A stretch of 24,761 nt of DNA from M55B154 sp964345775 (GTDB lineage Bacteria; Spirochaetota; UBA4802; UB4802). The notes beneath the pieces are model-generated. The model did no database searches, was not told the origin of the DNA, and was given only the letters and a program-made list of their open reading frames with translations. A program made the position numbers and the translations under genes. Below are positions 7,938-15,805 of this stretch, in pieces (the first letter of the stretch is position 1; each line of letters opens with the position of its first letter). The stretch spans positions 1 through 24,761 of the forward strand of contig CAYFSO010000037.1 in NCBI GenBank assembly GCA_964345775.1. Direction: 5' to 3'.

Positions 7938-8999
7938 ATGAAACTAAACCTCATTGAAAATGCTCTCGGCAAGCTGTTCAGGGAGTCATACCGGGTCCCC
8001 ATTGATGATTCAAGTCGAATTGTCATAATGAGTGATCTCCACCTGGGGGATGGCAGCAAAAGTGACGCATTCCTGATGAATTCCCACCTGGTTGAAAAAG
8101 TGCTGCGTGACTATTACCTGCAGAAAGAGTTTACGCTGATATTGAACGGCGATATAGAGGAACTTCATCGTTTCGACCTTGATCCCATCATGAAGCGATG
8201 GGAACACGTGTACCAGCTGTTCAACAGTTTTGCCCAATGCTGCGGCCTTTACAAGTTGATCGGAAATCATGATTATACACTTCACTACAGGAAGATGCCC
8301 GAACTTGACGGGCACCTGCTGCATGGTCTAAGGCTGGAATACCCTGGGAATACCATATTCGTGTATCACGGACACCAGGCTACCAGGTTTACCGAAAAAG
8401 CAAACAGGGTAGCGCGTTTCATTCTCCGTTACCTGGCGAATCCATTGAGAATAAAAGCAAGTTCCGCGGCGCGCAATCCCGAGAAGAGAATTAAAGTGGA
8501 AAAGCGCGCGTACGAGTTTTCCCGTTCGCGGAAGATAGTGTCAATCATCGGCCACACCCACCGCCCACTCTTCGAATCACTTTCAAAAACTGATTCACTG
8601 AAGTTCAAGATCGAACAGCTGATCCGTGAATATGCACGATCAGATGACGAAGAAAAGAAAGACATTGAGGAGAGGATACGTTCGTACCGCCAGGAGCTTG
8701 CAAGGCTTCAGTTGGAAAACAGGCGAAAAGGTGATATAACCGGTCTTTATGATTCACTGATACTTGTCCCATCGCTGTTTAACAGCGGATGCGGTATAAA
8801 GCGTGGAGGAGTTACCACCCTTGAGATAGAGAATGGCAATATATCCCTTGTCTACTGGTTTAACAGCAACATCAGTCAAAAATACCTGTACCATACAGGG
8901 GAAAAACCTGTACAACTTAACGACTCAGCCTATTATCGTACCGTTTTGAAAAGTGACGGGCTTGATTATATCTTTTCAAGGGTTAAATTGCTTTCGTAA
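7938..8999 (+). CDS. calcineurin-like metallophosphoesterase
   Basis: 353 residues with a complete two-metal phosphoesterase motif set: DLHLGDG (Asp33, His35), NGD (Asp72), GNHD (Asn110, His111), HGHQ (His144, His146) and GHTH (His206, His208). These mark hydrolysis of a phosphoester or diphosphate. The core resembles LpxH-type and related enzymes, but LpxH is about 240 residues. Here roughly residues 212-260 form a charged coiled-coil-like helix pair (IEQLIREYARSDDEEKKDIE) and the tail is unfamiliar. No signal peptide or membrane segment is seen, so it is probably cytoplasmic or peripheral. The Shine-Dalgarno before ATG 7938 is weak. It follows the FemAB-like gene, which hints at an envelope role, but the substrate is unknown. 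Confidence 0.85.
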   Translation: MKLNLIENALGKLFRESYRVPIDDSSRIVIMSDLHLGDGSKSDAFLMNSHLVEKVLRDYYLQKEFTLILNGDIEELHRFDLDPIMKRWEHVYQLFNSFAQCCGLYKLIGNHDYTLHYRKMPELDGHLLHGLRLEYPGNTIFVYHGHQATRFTEKANRVARFILRYLANPLRIKASSAARNPEKRIKVEKRAYEFSRSRKIVSIIGHTHRPLFESLSKTDSLKFKIEQLIREYARSDDEEKKDIEERIRSYRQELARLQLENRRKGDITGLYDSLILVPSLFNSGCGIKRGGVTTLEIENGNISLVYWFNSNISQKYLYHTGEKPVQLNDSAYYRTVLKSDGLDYIFSRVKLLS

Positions 9000-9012
9000 T
9001 TTGTACCTTTTT

Positions 9013-9213
9013 TTAATCGCCGATCTCAACCGTTCCCCGTCCTTCAAGAACGTAGAAGGCCACGTCAACAGGCGTGATATGTCTTTTCAGGGACTGGCCG
9101 GGTTTAAGTTGAATAACGGTAACCATGGCGTCTTCGGTATTGTAAAGATTGCGGGCGTCAACGTTATGTGCGTTTTCCATAACGGGTGTTTCGTCAAGTT
9201 TCTTTATGATCAT
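9013..9213 (-). pseudogene. small cupin-domain protein, 3' truncated
   Basis: ATG 9213 is preceded by GAGAGG at 5-base spacing and gives a 66-residue product (MIIKKLDETPVMENAHN at the start). The sequence QLKPGQSLKRHITPVDVAFYVLEGRGTVEIGD matches cupin motif 1 (Gly-x5-His-x-His region and the Gly-x6-Gly turn). A stop at 9013-9015 follows immediately. Small single-domain cupins of this type are normally about 105-115 residues, so the second cupin motif and the last strands are missing. Downstream the DNA runs straight into the convergent phosphoesterase gene, which ends at 8999. It is either a pseudogene truncated by deletion or, less likely, a half-barrel that dimerises. A good start site suggests the truncation is recent. 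Confidence 0.65.
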
Positions 9214-9226
9214 ATAAACCTCTCGT

Positions 9227-9249
9227 ATTATATTAGTAAGGAGTACTAA
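9227..9249. promoter_or_regulatory. divergent cupin/nfi control region with a short palindrome
   Basis: On the minus strand 9227-9232 reads TATAAT, a perfect -10, although it lies only 13 bases before the cupin start codon. TTAGTA (9233-9238) and TACTAA (9244-9249) form a 6-base palindrome around AGGAG, next to that -10 and between the divergent genes. It could be an operator. The very short leader it would imply makes the promoter call weak. Confidence 0.3.
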
Positions 9250-9282
9250 CAATATGCTGAAAAACCTTGAAGGCGTCAAGAA

Positions 9283-9957
9283 ATGCATGACTGGAACCTG
9301 ACACCAAAAGAAGCGGTACAACTGCAACGCCAGATTGCAGGGAATATTATCACAAGTGGCCAGCCTGAAAAACTGGATCTTGTAGCGGGTATCGACATCT
9401 CAATGAAGCTTTTCGGCAAGACCGGTTACGCGGCGGTAATAGTATTCTCATACCCGGAACTGGAAGTAGTGGAGGAAGCATATGCGCGTGCTCCAATACA
9501 TTTCCCGTATGTACCCGGTCTTCTCAGCTTTAGAGAAGGACCACTTGTTGAAAGCGCGTTCGTAAAACTCAAGTCCCGTCCCGACCTGCTCATCTTCGAT
9601 GGACACGGGATCGCGCATCCACGTGGAACGGGTATTGCGTCACACATGGGATTGAAGCTGAACATTCCTTCCATAGGTTGTGCCAAGTCAAGGCTTTGCG
9701 GTGAATACATGGAACCGGCACCGGCCAGGGGCTCATCATCAGCATTGCAGGACGGGAAAGGCAGGCAGATAGGCGTGGTTCTGCGTACACGGGAAAACGT
9801 GAAGCCGGTATTCGTCTCACCGGGTCACCTGGTGGGGATGGAAGAATCCGCCCATATCATCATGTCATGTACCGGGAAATACCGTATCCCCATCCCCACA
9901 AGGGAGGCCCATAGCCGCGTGGGAGCCTGCAGGAAAAGAATGGAAGGGTTTCAATAA
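9283..9957 (+). CDS. nfi: endonuclease V (deoxyinosine-specific repair nuclease)
   Basis: 224 residues, normal for bacterial endonuclease V, which nicks DNA near deaminated adenine (inosine). The active-site set is complete: AGIDIS with Asp38, FPYVPGLLSFREGP with Tyr76 and Glu85, and DGHGIAHPRGTGIASHMG with Asp106. A conserved GCAKSRL follows. The tail IPTREAH-SRVGACR is also typical. ATG 9283 has a modest AAGGCG about 8 bases upstream. It is divergent from the truncated cupin gene and appears to be expressed alone. Confidence 0.95.
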   Translation: MHDWNLTPKEAVQLQRQIAGNIITSGQPEKLDLVAGIDISMKLFGKTGYAAVIVFSYPELEVVEEAYARAPIHFPYVPGLLSFREGPLVESAFVKLKSRPDLLIFDGHGIAHPRGTGIASHMGLKLNIPSIGCAKSRLCGEYMEPAPARGSSSALQDGKGRQIGVVLRTRENVKPVFVSPGHLVGMEESAHIIMSCTGKYRIPIPTREAHSRVGACRKRMEGFQ

Positions 9958-10088
9958 GAAATATTATACACTGATTTGTGTTGCGGTAACAGGTTGTATT
10001 TGTATGTTAAACATAACAGAGTTAACTATTTTATTAACGAAGAAATACATAAGGACAACAAATTAGTACAAAATATAAACTATTTTTC

Positions 10089-10140
10089 TTGACATTTTGA
10101 CCTGTAAGCATTTAAGTTTTAGCTAAAATTTTATAGGAGG
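10089..10140 (+). promoter_or_regulatory. promoter, palindrome and strong ribosome-binding site
   Basis: TTGACA (10089-10094) is a perfect -35 box. The best -10 candidate, TAAGTT (10113-10118), is weak. A perfect palindrome, TTTTAGCTAAAA (10117-10128), follows, then AGGAGG (10135-10140), 6 bases before ATG 10147. The ribosome-binding site decides that start over the TTG at 10141. The region is AT-rich and has no gene. Confidence 0.5.
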
Positions 10141-10146
10141 TTGTAC

Positions 10147-11289
10147 ATGCATCAAAAAACAAACTTGATGTTCATGTGTATCATGGTTTTCATTCTTGCT
10201 TCTTCAGGCATTGCAGGGGCAACGGAACAGCGGCTGAAAGGTATGGGATTGGAGGCTAATGATGACCGCTTGATGGATGGAACATACTGGATGATACAGC
10301 GGGACGAGGCATACGCTACTACCGTTAATCCCAGTCATTTTACCCAGTTTAAGAGCCGGGCAAACGTACGGCCCAGTGAGGATCAGGGGTTTATGCTGGT
10401 AGCGCCAACAAAAGAATCCAGGTTTTATATCGATAACCAGGGAAGCCCGATAAGCCTTGGTTTCGGGTATGACATGGGTAACTTGGACATAGGCATGCTT
10501 GCCAGGTACACCATGACAAAAGATGGTGAATCAGGTATGGCTTGGGACAAAGAAAAAGAGCAGATTGCTGATCTTGTGCTTGGTGCAACACAGGTGTTGA
10601 ACGCATCCAGCGATATTGACTTTACCATAAGGTATAGAAAATCAATAATCGAGTTCGAGGATGCAACATATGGCAAGATTGAATCTGATAATATTGGTGG
10701 TATTTTCGCATCGGCACGATACAACTTGGCACTGACAGAGATTCAGAAGCTGCACGTGTACGCTGCTGCCGGGTACAATGACGAATCCTTGAAATCTAAA
10801 GATTCTGATGGAACGGGAGATAAAAAAACCAAAAATATAGCCATTGGCGTATCCGACGAATTGGCCCTCTCAAAAAATTCTCTTGCATATCTCGGGCTTA
10901 TCAACAATTATCATATGTACAGAAATAGAATTCCTGTTTCTACTAATGGGAAGGAAAAACAGTTTATTTCAAAACTTGCGTTTGGTATTGAAGGGCAGTT
11001 GACTGATTACCTCGCGGGTAGATTCGGTGCCAATAAAGAGATATATAAGATGGATAAAGATGAGTCATTGTCAGCAGATATCAACGATGATGGTGCAGCA
11101 CAGGATTCAGATACAACAATAGGGATGACCTTGACTGTTGGTAATTTTATCCTTGACTGGAATCTGAATACACTTCTTTTTGATAACGGACCAGAGTTTA
11201 TCAGTGGATCTGGTGCTAGTGGTGCTGGTGCTGTTCCATGGTCAACAGATTTTTCTGCGACGTACGTATTTGATATCGAAAGTTTATAA
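10147..11289 (+). CDS. outer-membrane beta-barrel-like protein, function unknown
   Basis: 380 residues with a signal peptide (MHQKTNLMFMCIMVFILASSG, cleavage near AGA). The rest consists of alternating strands separated by charged, Asp- and Gly-rich turns such as KDSDGTGDKK and DINDDGAAQDSD, as in outer-membrane barrels. The pattern GNFILDWNLNTLLF followed by WSTDFSATYVF near the end looks like the closing strands, although the last residues are Ile-Glu-Ser-Leu rather than a terminal Phe. No known family was recognised. It has its own promoter and a very strong Shine-Dalgarno. The next gene, a lipoprotein, starts 10 bases after its stop, so the two are probably co-transcribed and may form an envelope complex. 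Confidence 0.75.
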   Translation: MHQKTNLMFMCIMVFILASSGIAGATEQRLKGMGLEANDDRLMDGTYWMIQRDEAYATTVNPSHFTQFKSRANVRPSEDQGFMLVAPTKESRFYIDNQGSPISLGFGYDMGNLDIGMLARYTMTKDGESGMAWDKEKEQIADLVLGATQVLNASSDIDFTIRYRKSIIEFEDATYGKIESDNIGGIFASARYNLALTEIQKLHVYAAAGYNDESLKSKDSDGTGDKKTKNIAIGVSDELALSKNSLAYLGLINNYHMYRNRIPVSTNGKEKQFISKLAFGIEGQLTDYLAGRFGANKEIYKMDKDESLSADINDDGAAQDSDTTIGMTLTVGNFILDWNLNTLLFDNGPEFISGSGASGAGAVPWSTDFSATYVFDIESL

Positions 11290-11299
11290 TGACGCAGTA

Positions 11300-12664
11300 A
11301 TGAACAAGAACAGAAAAAGCATATCAACCATAACCAGGATCCCTTTTATTCAAAACGGGATCCTGGTTGTTTGTTTTCTGGCATTAGTGTTGCCTGCCGG
11401 TGGCTGCGGTTTTTCCGGCCCCATGGTTCGTGACGCGGTGGTGGTTCCGGGTAATGGTGTGCTGGCAACAACCGTAATTGACGGAAAAACCCATGTGGTG
11501 AAATACGCGGATGGTCGGGTTGAACAGGTGCGGGGGCTTGACGCGCTGAGCGGTAAAACCATCAGTTTAATGCGACCCGTTGATGGAAATACCATTGCTC
11601 TTGTAACCGAAGATGATGGTATTTTCGTGTTTTCAAGAGATACAGGCGATCTCATGCACATACCGGTAAGAGACGGTTACCTGGCAAGTGATAGAATTCG
11701 GGATGTGTATTATTCAGAAAACGATGATTCAGGCATTCTGTTTGTCGTATATGCCGCTGCCGTTGGCGCCGGTTTTACTGAATGCCGCACAAATGACGGG
11801 TTCCAGTCGGTAAAATGTAAAACGTTTACAAAGTTAAACTCTGACCTGAAATCTGATTTTGTGCACCAGGTAGAGAAAGATGCCCGGGATAACCTGTGGA
11901 TACGATACGCGCCGCATCGCCTTTCAGGCGTGTCCCGTGTAAACCGAAACGGGAAATGGGATCATTTTACAAAATATAATTCTGAGTTAGGGGATAATTC
12001 TGTATCTCTGGTAAAGGCAGAAAAGCCCGGTGAGGGGCTTGAAGATGATCGTGTCTGGTTTGTCTCCAAGGCCGGGATATCCTCACTTCAGTATACACTG
12101 GATGACGATGAAGAGGGTAAAGATACGTACCGGGAAAAATGGAAGCTGTATGGTGAAAAGCAGGCGGTTGTGAACAAGCTTGTTCGGGCAATAGGTGTAC
12201 AATCATGGTTTACCGACGCCATTACCGATGTGTCAGATATTATAATATCTTCAAATTCTGTATTATTTGTAGGACAGGAGGCACTGTTCAGCTTTGATGG
12301 TACTGATATAAACAGGTTTATTCCGGAAGATGTGGGTGGGCTTGACGACATACGCATACATAAAGTTATTCCAAGAGAAAATCATTATATAGTGATGATG
12401 ATCTCTCATCATGATCCGGCAAAAACAATACGTTCTGTTATGATCTTTAACTATAAGGACAGAACCTGGCATCGGCTGGATTACTGGGGATTTGCCAAAA
12501 CATATCCCGATAATATTTCCTTTTTACCTGTTGACCTTGAAGAGGATATTGTTATATTGATGTACAAAAACGCGGAACCTGTTTTCGCGCAACTAAAATA
12601 CAGCAATTTCAACCTTGTGCCGATAGGCGTGGATTTAAAGAGCATAGCTGAAAATAATAAGTAG
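11300..12664 (+). CDS. lipoprotein of unknown function, possible beta-propeller
   Basis: 454 residues from ATG 11300. The open frame extends upstream to 11180, but that part overlaps the barrel gene. Starting at 11300 gives a lipoprotein signal: basic MNKNRKS, a hydrophobic run ILVVCFLALVLPAGGC and an acceptor Cys. The body has recurring short blocks in which a strand is followed by Trp/Phe and Asp-Gly turns (DNLWIRYAPHRLSGV, DDRVWFVSKAGISSL, LFSFDGTDINRF). This is the pattern of two-component-regulator-like or WD-like propeller blades, although no clean repeat could be counted. Function is unknown. No good Shine-Dalgarno is seen, so translation may depend on ribosomes finishing the upstream gene. 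A strong hairpin lies inside the signal-peptide coding region. Confidence 0.75.
   Translation: MNKNRKSISTITRIPFIQNGILVVCFLALVLPAGGCGFSGPMVRDAVVVPGNGVLATTVIDGKTHVVKYADGRVEQVRGLDALSGKTISLMRPVDGNTIALVTEDDGIFVFSRDTGDLMHIPVRDGYLASDRIRDVYYSENDDSGILFVVYAAAVGAGFTECRTNDGFQSVKCKTFTKLNSDLKSDFVHQVEKDARDNLWIRYAPHRLSGVSRVNRNGKWDHFTKYNSELGDNSVSLVKAEKPGEGLEDDRVWFVSKAGISSLQYTLDDDEEGKDTYREKWKLYGEKQAVVNKLVRAIGVQSWFTDAITDVSDIIISSNSVLFVGQEALFSFDGTDINRFIPEDVGGLDDIRIHKVIPRENHYIVMMISHHDPAKTIRSVMIFNYKDRTWHRLDYWGFAKTYPDNISFLPVDLEEDIVILMYKNAEPVFAQLKYSNFNLVPIGVDLKSIAENNK
11332..11368 (+). promoter_or_regulatory. strong hairpin inside the lipoprotein signal-peptide coding region
   Basis: AACCAGGATCCC (11332-11343) and GGGATCCTGGTT (11357-11368) are a perfect 12-base inverted repeat with a 13-base loop. 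TTT (11345-11347) and AAA (11353-11355) can extend the stem past one mismatch. A T-rich stretch (TGTTTGTTTTC) follows directly. It resembles a factor-independent terminator or attenuator located 43 bases after the stop of the barrel gene. It could reduce transcription of the lipoprotein relative to the barrel, or protect the 3' end of the barrel mRNA. Confidence 0.55.
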
Positions 12665-12809
12665 TGAACTCATCCTTATCCCTTCTCTTTTAATTATCTT
12701 ATTTAGCGGGTATAAATCCTGTTTTCGGCAGGGTTATTAATTTCCTTGACGTATAGCAGGTAATACCACATATATAAAACTGCCATCATAACTGGTGTAC
12801 TGCTGAATA

Positions 12810-12836
12810 ACGCCGCACGCCAATGTCGTGTGGCGT
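12810..12836 (+). promoter_or_regulatory. hairpin in the leader of the glycine-cleavage unit
   Basis: ACGCCGCACG (12810-12819) pairs with CGTGTGGCGT (12827-12836) across a 7-base loop, with one G-U pair. It lies 35 bases upstream of the GTG start at 12872. A weak candidate promoter (TTGACG 12746-12751 with TATATA 12771-12776, 19-base spacer) lies before it. I do not see the conserved core of a glycine riboswitch. The gap 12665-12871 holds no gene I can support. Confidence 0.4.
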
Positions 12837-12871
12837 CTGCATGATTATCAATACTCAATGGAGACGCAATC

Positions 12872-14206
12872 GTGAGCAGAACTGTAATAGCCGGTTTCGG
12901 TTCGGCCGGATACGCGGCACTCGTTACCATTAAGCGAAACAACCCTAAGGCCGAGTTAGTGATAGTGGATCCCAAGGAGCATGACCTTGTGCATCCGTGC
13001 GGTCTTCCCTATGCACTGGAAGAGATTGTAAGCGATGACAGCCTGCAGCAGAACATAAACCTGCCCCGAATGGGCGTGGAAAAGATCCCTGCCCATGCCA
13101 CCGAAATAGATCCCGATGCAAAACAGCTAAGCTGGTCTGACGGGCAGGATGAGAATTCCATATCATACGATAACCTGCTTATCTGCACAGGCTCTCTGCC
13201 CTTCGTCCCCCCCATTGAAGGGATATCTCAATTCATCAATAAGGGGGTATATACACTTACGTCAGTTCTGGAGCTGCGGCTGCTGAAAGAAGCAGTCAAA
13301 AGCAGTGAGCGGGCAGTGGTGATCGGTGCAGGTGCTATTGGCCTGGAAAGCGCAGTTGCCCTGAAAACAATGGGCCTGCAGACCACCGTCATAGAGATGC
13401 AAAATACGGTGCTTCCCGGTGTGCTGGATACAGACATGGCAAAGCCGGTGCAACTGTACCTTGATGAGCTTGGGATAGAAGTGATCAGGAGTACCACGGT
13501 GGACGCCGTTGAAGGCAGCGACCGCGTCAATACTGTTGTTGCCGGGGATATGCGGATCGGCGCAGACATGGTTGTTCTTGCCTCAGGCTTCAGACCCAAT
13601 ACCGCATGGCTTGAAGGATTGTCCCTTGATATGGACAGGATGGGTGGTATACAGGTAAATGACAGGCTTGAAACCGGCCTGCCAGGGGTGTACGCCGCAG
13701 GCGACTGCATCTCGTCATGGTCCATAATCGACAGGGAGCCGGTTGGTGCAAAACTGGCAACCTCGGCGTATAAGCAGGGGATTGTTGCGGGTACCGGCAT
13801 GTCAGGGGGGAAGGGTGAATACCTGGGAACCGCGGGTACATTTGTGACGAAGGTGGGACAGCTTGAAGTGGCCGGAACCGGGTTTACCATGGAAACGGCA
13901 AAGGCGCGGGGCTTTAAGCCGGTGCAGGGAAAGATCACGTCCTGCATACTTCCTGAATATTTTCCAGGTGGTAACGATATAACTGTAAAGATAGTGTGTG
14001 ACAATGATTCCGGGGTTGTGCTGGGTGGACAGGCGGTTGGTACATCCGGGGCAGCAGAAAGGATCAATATAATCAGTATGGCAATAGAATACGGCACCAG
14101 TATTCACGGGCTGGGCAGGCTGGAAATGGCATACTGTCCGCCGGTAAGTGAAGTTAACGATCCGCTGATGCGTGCAGTTGAATTTGCCATAAGGAGAATG
14201 AAATAA
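12872..14206 (+). CDS. FAD-dependent pyridine nucleotide-disulfide oxidoreductase (NADH oxidase/CoA-disulfide reductase type)
   Basis: 444 residues. The FAD-binding motif GFGSAG is at residues 8-13, and a second dinucleotide fold (VVIGAGAIGLESAVAL) lies near residue 148. The FAD-closing motif GVYAAGDC is near residue 277, and a C-terminal dimerisation domain follows. HPCGLPY places one cysteine at position 43, like the single redox cysteine of NADH oxidases and CoA-disulfide reductases. The CxxxxC disulfide pair of true dihydrolipoamide dehydrogenase is absent. The GTG start at 12872 has GGAG 8 bases upstream. It is the first gene of the glycine cleavage unit and its stop abuts the gcvT start. 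The position suggests that it reoxidises GcvH or handles NAD(P)H from the pathway, but this is inference. It could instead be an unrelated thiol or NADH oxidase. Confidence 0.85.
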   Translation: MSRTVIAGFGSAGYAALVTIKRNNPKAELVIVDPKEHDLVHPCGLPYALEEIVSDDSLQQNINLPRMGVEKIPAHATEIDPDAKQLSWSDGQDENSISYDNLLICTGSLPFVPPIEGISQFINKGVYTLTSVLELRLLKEAVKSSERAVVIGAGAIGLESAVALKTMGLQTTVIEMQNTVLPGVLDTDMAKPVQLYLDELGIEVIRSTTVDAVEGSDRVNTVVAGDMRIGADMVVLASGFRPNTAWLEGLSLDMDRMGGIQVNDRLETGLPGVYAAGDCISSWSIIDREPVGAKLATSAYKQGIVAGTGMSGGKGEYLGTAGTFVTKVGQLEVAGTGFTMETAKARGFKPVQGKITSCILPEYFPGGNDITVKIVCDNDSGVVLGGQAVGTSGAAERINIISMAIEYGTSIHGLGRLEMAYCPPVSEVNDPLMRAVEFAIRRMK

Positions 14207-15292
14207 ATGAAGAAGACGTCCCTTTACGATCAGCATGTTGCACTTGGTGCCAGGATGGTTGAATTTGCCGGCTGGGAAATGCCGGTAATGTATGGATCCA
14301 TCGTGCAGGAGCATCTTGATACCCGTTCCAACGCGGGTCTTTTTGACGTGTCCCACATGGGAGAGATCATTGTCCGGGGGCCCGATGCGGAGGACTTTCT
14401 TGAAAGCATAATCCCCACCAGCCTTGATAAGCTGTATCCGGGGAAAAGCATGTATTCCTGTTTGCCCAACCAGAAGGGCGGGGTGGTTGATGACCTTTTC
14501 GTGTTCATGCGTGATGAACACGACTACTACCTGGTGGTGAACGCGGGTACCCGGGAGAAGGACCTCCACTGGATGCAAAGTCACCAGAAAGGTAACGTGG
14601 AGATCATTGACGTTTCAGACCAGACATCGAAGATAGACCTGCAGGGACCGAAAGCCAGAGATATTTGCCTGAAAGTACTGCAGTCTGACAGCGTTGGCAA
14701 CCTGGAACGGTTCCATTTCACATACGTGCTGTATAACGATACGGAGGTAATGATCTCCCAGACCGGGTATACCGGGGAGTTCGGATACGAGATATATATA
14801 GATAACAGCCAGGCGGTAAACCTCTGGCAGGATCTTATGGATGCGGGTAAGGAATTCAACATATCGCCGGTTGGCCTTGGTGCCCGTGACACCCTGAGGC
14901 TGGAAGCATGTTACTCCCTGTACGGCCATGAACTGAATGATGATATTTCACCGGTTGAAGCAGGCCTTGGCTGGCTTGTCAATTCTGAAAAGGATTACCC
15001 CGGCAGTGAAATAATCAAAAAGCAGAAAGAAGAGGGGGCACCACGAAAACTGGTATGCCTTGAATTGCAGGGGAAGGGGATCCCCCGGGAGGAGTGCAGG
15101 GTAGAGAGTGCCGGAAAGGATACAGGCCATGTCACAAGCGGCGGGCACTCTCCCACCTTTAAAAAGGGTATCGCGATGGCCCTGGTTGAAAAGGGTGCGG
15201 TGAAAATTGATGACGTCGTGGATATAGTGATCCGTAAAAAACGAATACCGGCCCGGGTTGTAAAACGGCCGTTTTACCGGTATAATGCGTAA
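14207..15292 (+). CDS. gcvT: glycine cleavage system T protein (aminomethyltransferase)
   Basis: Transfers the methylene group from aminomethyl-lipoyl GcvH to tetrahydrofolate and releases ammonia. 361 residues, normal length. Family motifs: FAGWEMPVMYGSIVQEHL, GLFDVSHMGEI, GGVVDDLFVF (Asp95-Asp96 include the catalytic Asp), SQTGYTGEFGYEIY, and GLGARDTLRLEA. HVTSGGHSPTFKKGIAMA forms the C-terminal barrel. ATG 14207 directly follows the TAA of the flavoprotein gene, and AAGGAG lies about 9 bases upstream. It is co-transcribed with the genes on both sides, although a 115-base gap separates it from gcvH. Confidence 0.98.
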   Translation: MKKTSLYDQHVALGARMVEFAGWEMPVMYGSIVQEHLDTRSNAGLFDVSHMGEIIVRGPDAEDFLESIIPTSLDKLYPGKSMYSCLPNQKGGVVDDLFVFMRDEHDYYLVVNAGTREKDLHWMQSHQKGNVEIIDVSDQTSKIDLQGPKARDICLKVLQSDSVGNLERFHFTYVLYNDTEVMISQTGYTGEFGYEIYIDNSQAVNLWQDLMDAGKEFNISPVGLGARDTLRLEACYSLYGHELNDDISPVEAGLGWLVNSEKDYPGSEIIKKQKEEGAPRKLVCLELQGKGIPREECRVESAGKDTGHVTSGGHSPTFKKGIAMALVEKGAVKIDDVVDIVIRKKRIPARVVKRPFYRYNA

Positions 15293-15320
15293 CTCAATAT
15301 AGTTCTATGAACAACCTCTC

Positions 15321-15400
15321 ATTCCGGCTAACGTGCCGTAATGACATGGGGTATGTTGATTAATGAAATAAATTTAAATGTATACAGAAAAACAAGGAGG
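15321..15400 (+). promoter_or_regulatory. gcvT-gcvH gap: imperfect hairpin, possible internal promoter, strong ribosome-binding site
   Basis: ATTCCGGC and GCCGTAAT (15321-15342) form a short imperfect hairpin. TTGATT (15356-15361) and TATACA (15381-15386) could be a promoter with a long 19-base spacer. AAGGAGG (15394-15400) is a strong Shine-Dalgarno for gcvH. The gap is the only sizeable one in the operon, which fits separate boosting of gcvH expression. The promoter itself is weakly supported. Confidence 0.35.
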
Positions 15401-15407
15401 AGCATAA

Positions 15408-15803
15408 ATGAGTGCAATACCTGAAGACCTGAAATACACAAAAACACACGAGTGGGTCAGAACAGACGAGGATGTTCTCAATGCAACATGTGGTATTACC
15501 GACCATGCCCAGGAGATGCTGACGGATATCGTGTTCGTTGAATTGCCTGAGGAAGACATGGAGGTGAAGGCCGGTGAACAGGTTGCCGTTGTGGAATCGG
15601 TAAAGGCGGTGTCCGACGTGTATTCACCGGTTTCTGGTCGAATAGTAGAAGTGAATACTGAACTTGAAGACAGTCCTGAAAGCGTGAACACGGATCCCTG
15701 CGGGGAAGGTTGGATATTTAAGATGGAGATAAAGGACACCACTGAAGTTGACCAGCTGATGGACGCGGCAGCATATAACGAACACGTTGAGTCCGGGGAC
15801 TGA
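15408..15803 (+). CDS. gcvH: glycine cleavage system H protein
   Basis: Lipoyl carrier that shuttles the aminomethyl group between the P, T and L proteins. 131 residues, normal length. The lipoylation site is Lys66 in VVESVKAVSDVYSPVSG. The N-terminal KYTKTHEWVR and the PCGEGWIFKMEI strand are also family hallmarks. ATG 15408 has a strong AAGGAGG 7 bases upstream. The lipoylation genes three positions downstream presumably modify this protein. Confidence 0.98.
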   Translation: MSAIPEDLKYTKTHEWVRTDEDVLNATCGITDHAQEMLTDIVFVELPEEDMEVKAGEQVAVVESVKAVSDVYSPVSGRIVEVNTELEDSPESVNTDPCGEGWIFKMEIKDTTEVDQLMDAAAYNEHVESGD

Positions 15804-15805
15804 AC

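Noticed and set aside
12665..12871. Glycine riboswitch upstream of the gcv unit
   Set aside because: No conserved glycine-riboswitch core or tandem aptamer pattern is visible; only a simple hairpin at 12810-12836.
12703..12975. Minus-strand ORF of 90 residues with a hydrophobic stretch near the gcv leader
   Set aside because: Its first half is a shadow of the flavoprotein gene and no start codon or ribosome-binding site fits the remaining part.
13228..14097. Minus-strand ORF of 289 residues overlapping the flavoprotein gene
   Set aside because: It is low-complexity, rich in Ser, Pro and Thr, and antisense to a gene with clear family motifs.
15430..15460. Further partial repeat (GTGGGTCAGAA) in gcvH
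   Set aside because: Only about eight bases match the core, which is expected by chance in a window this size.
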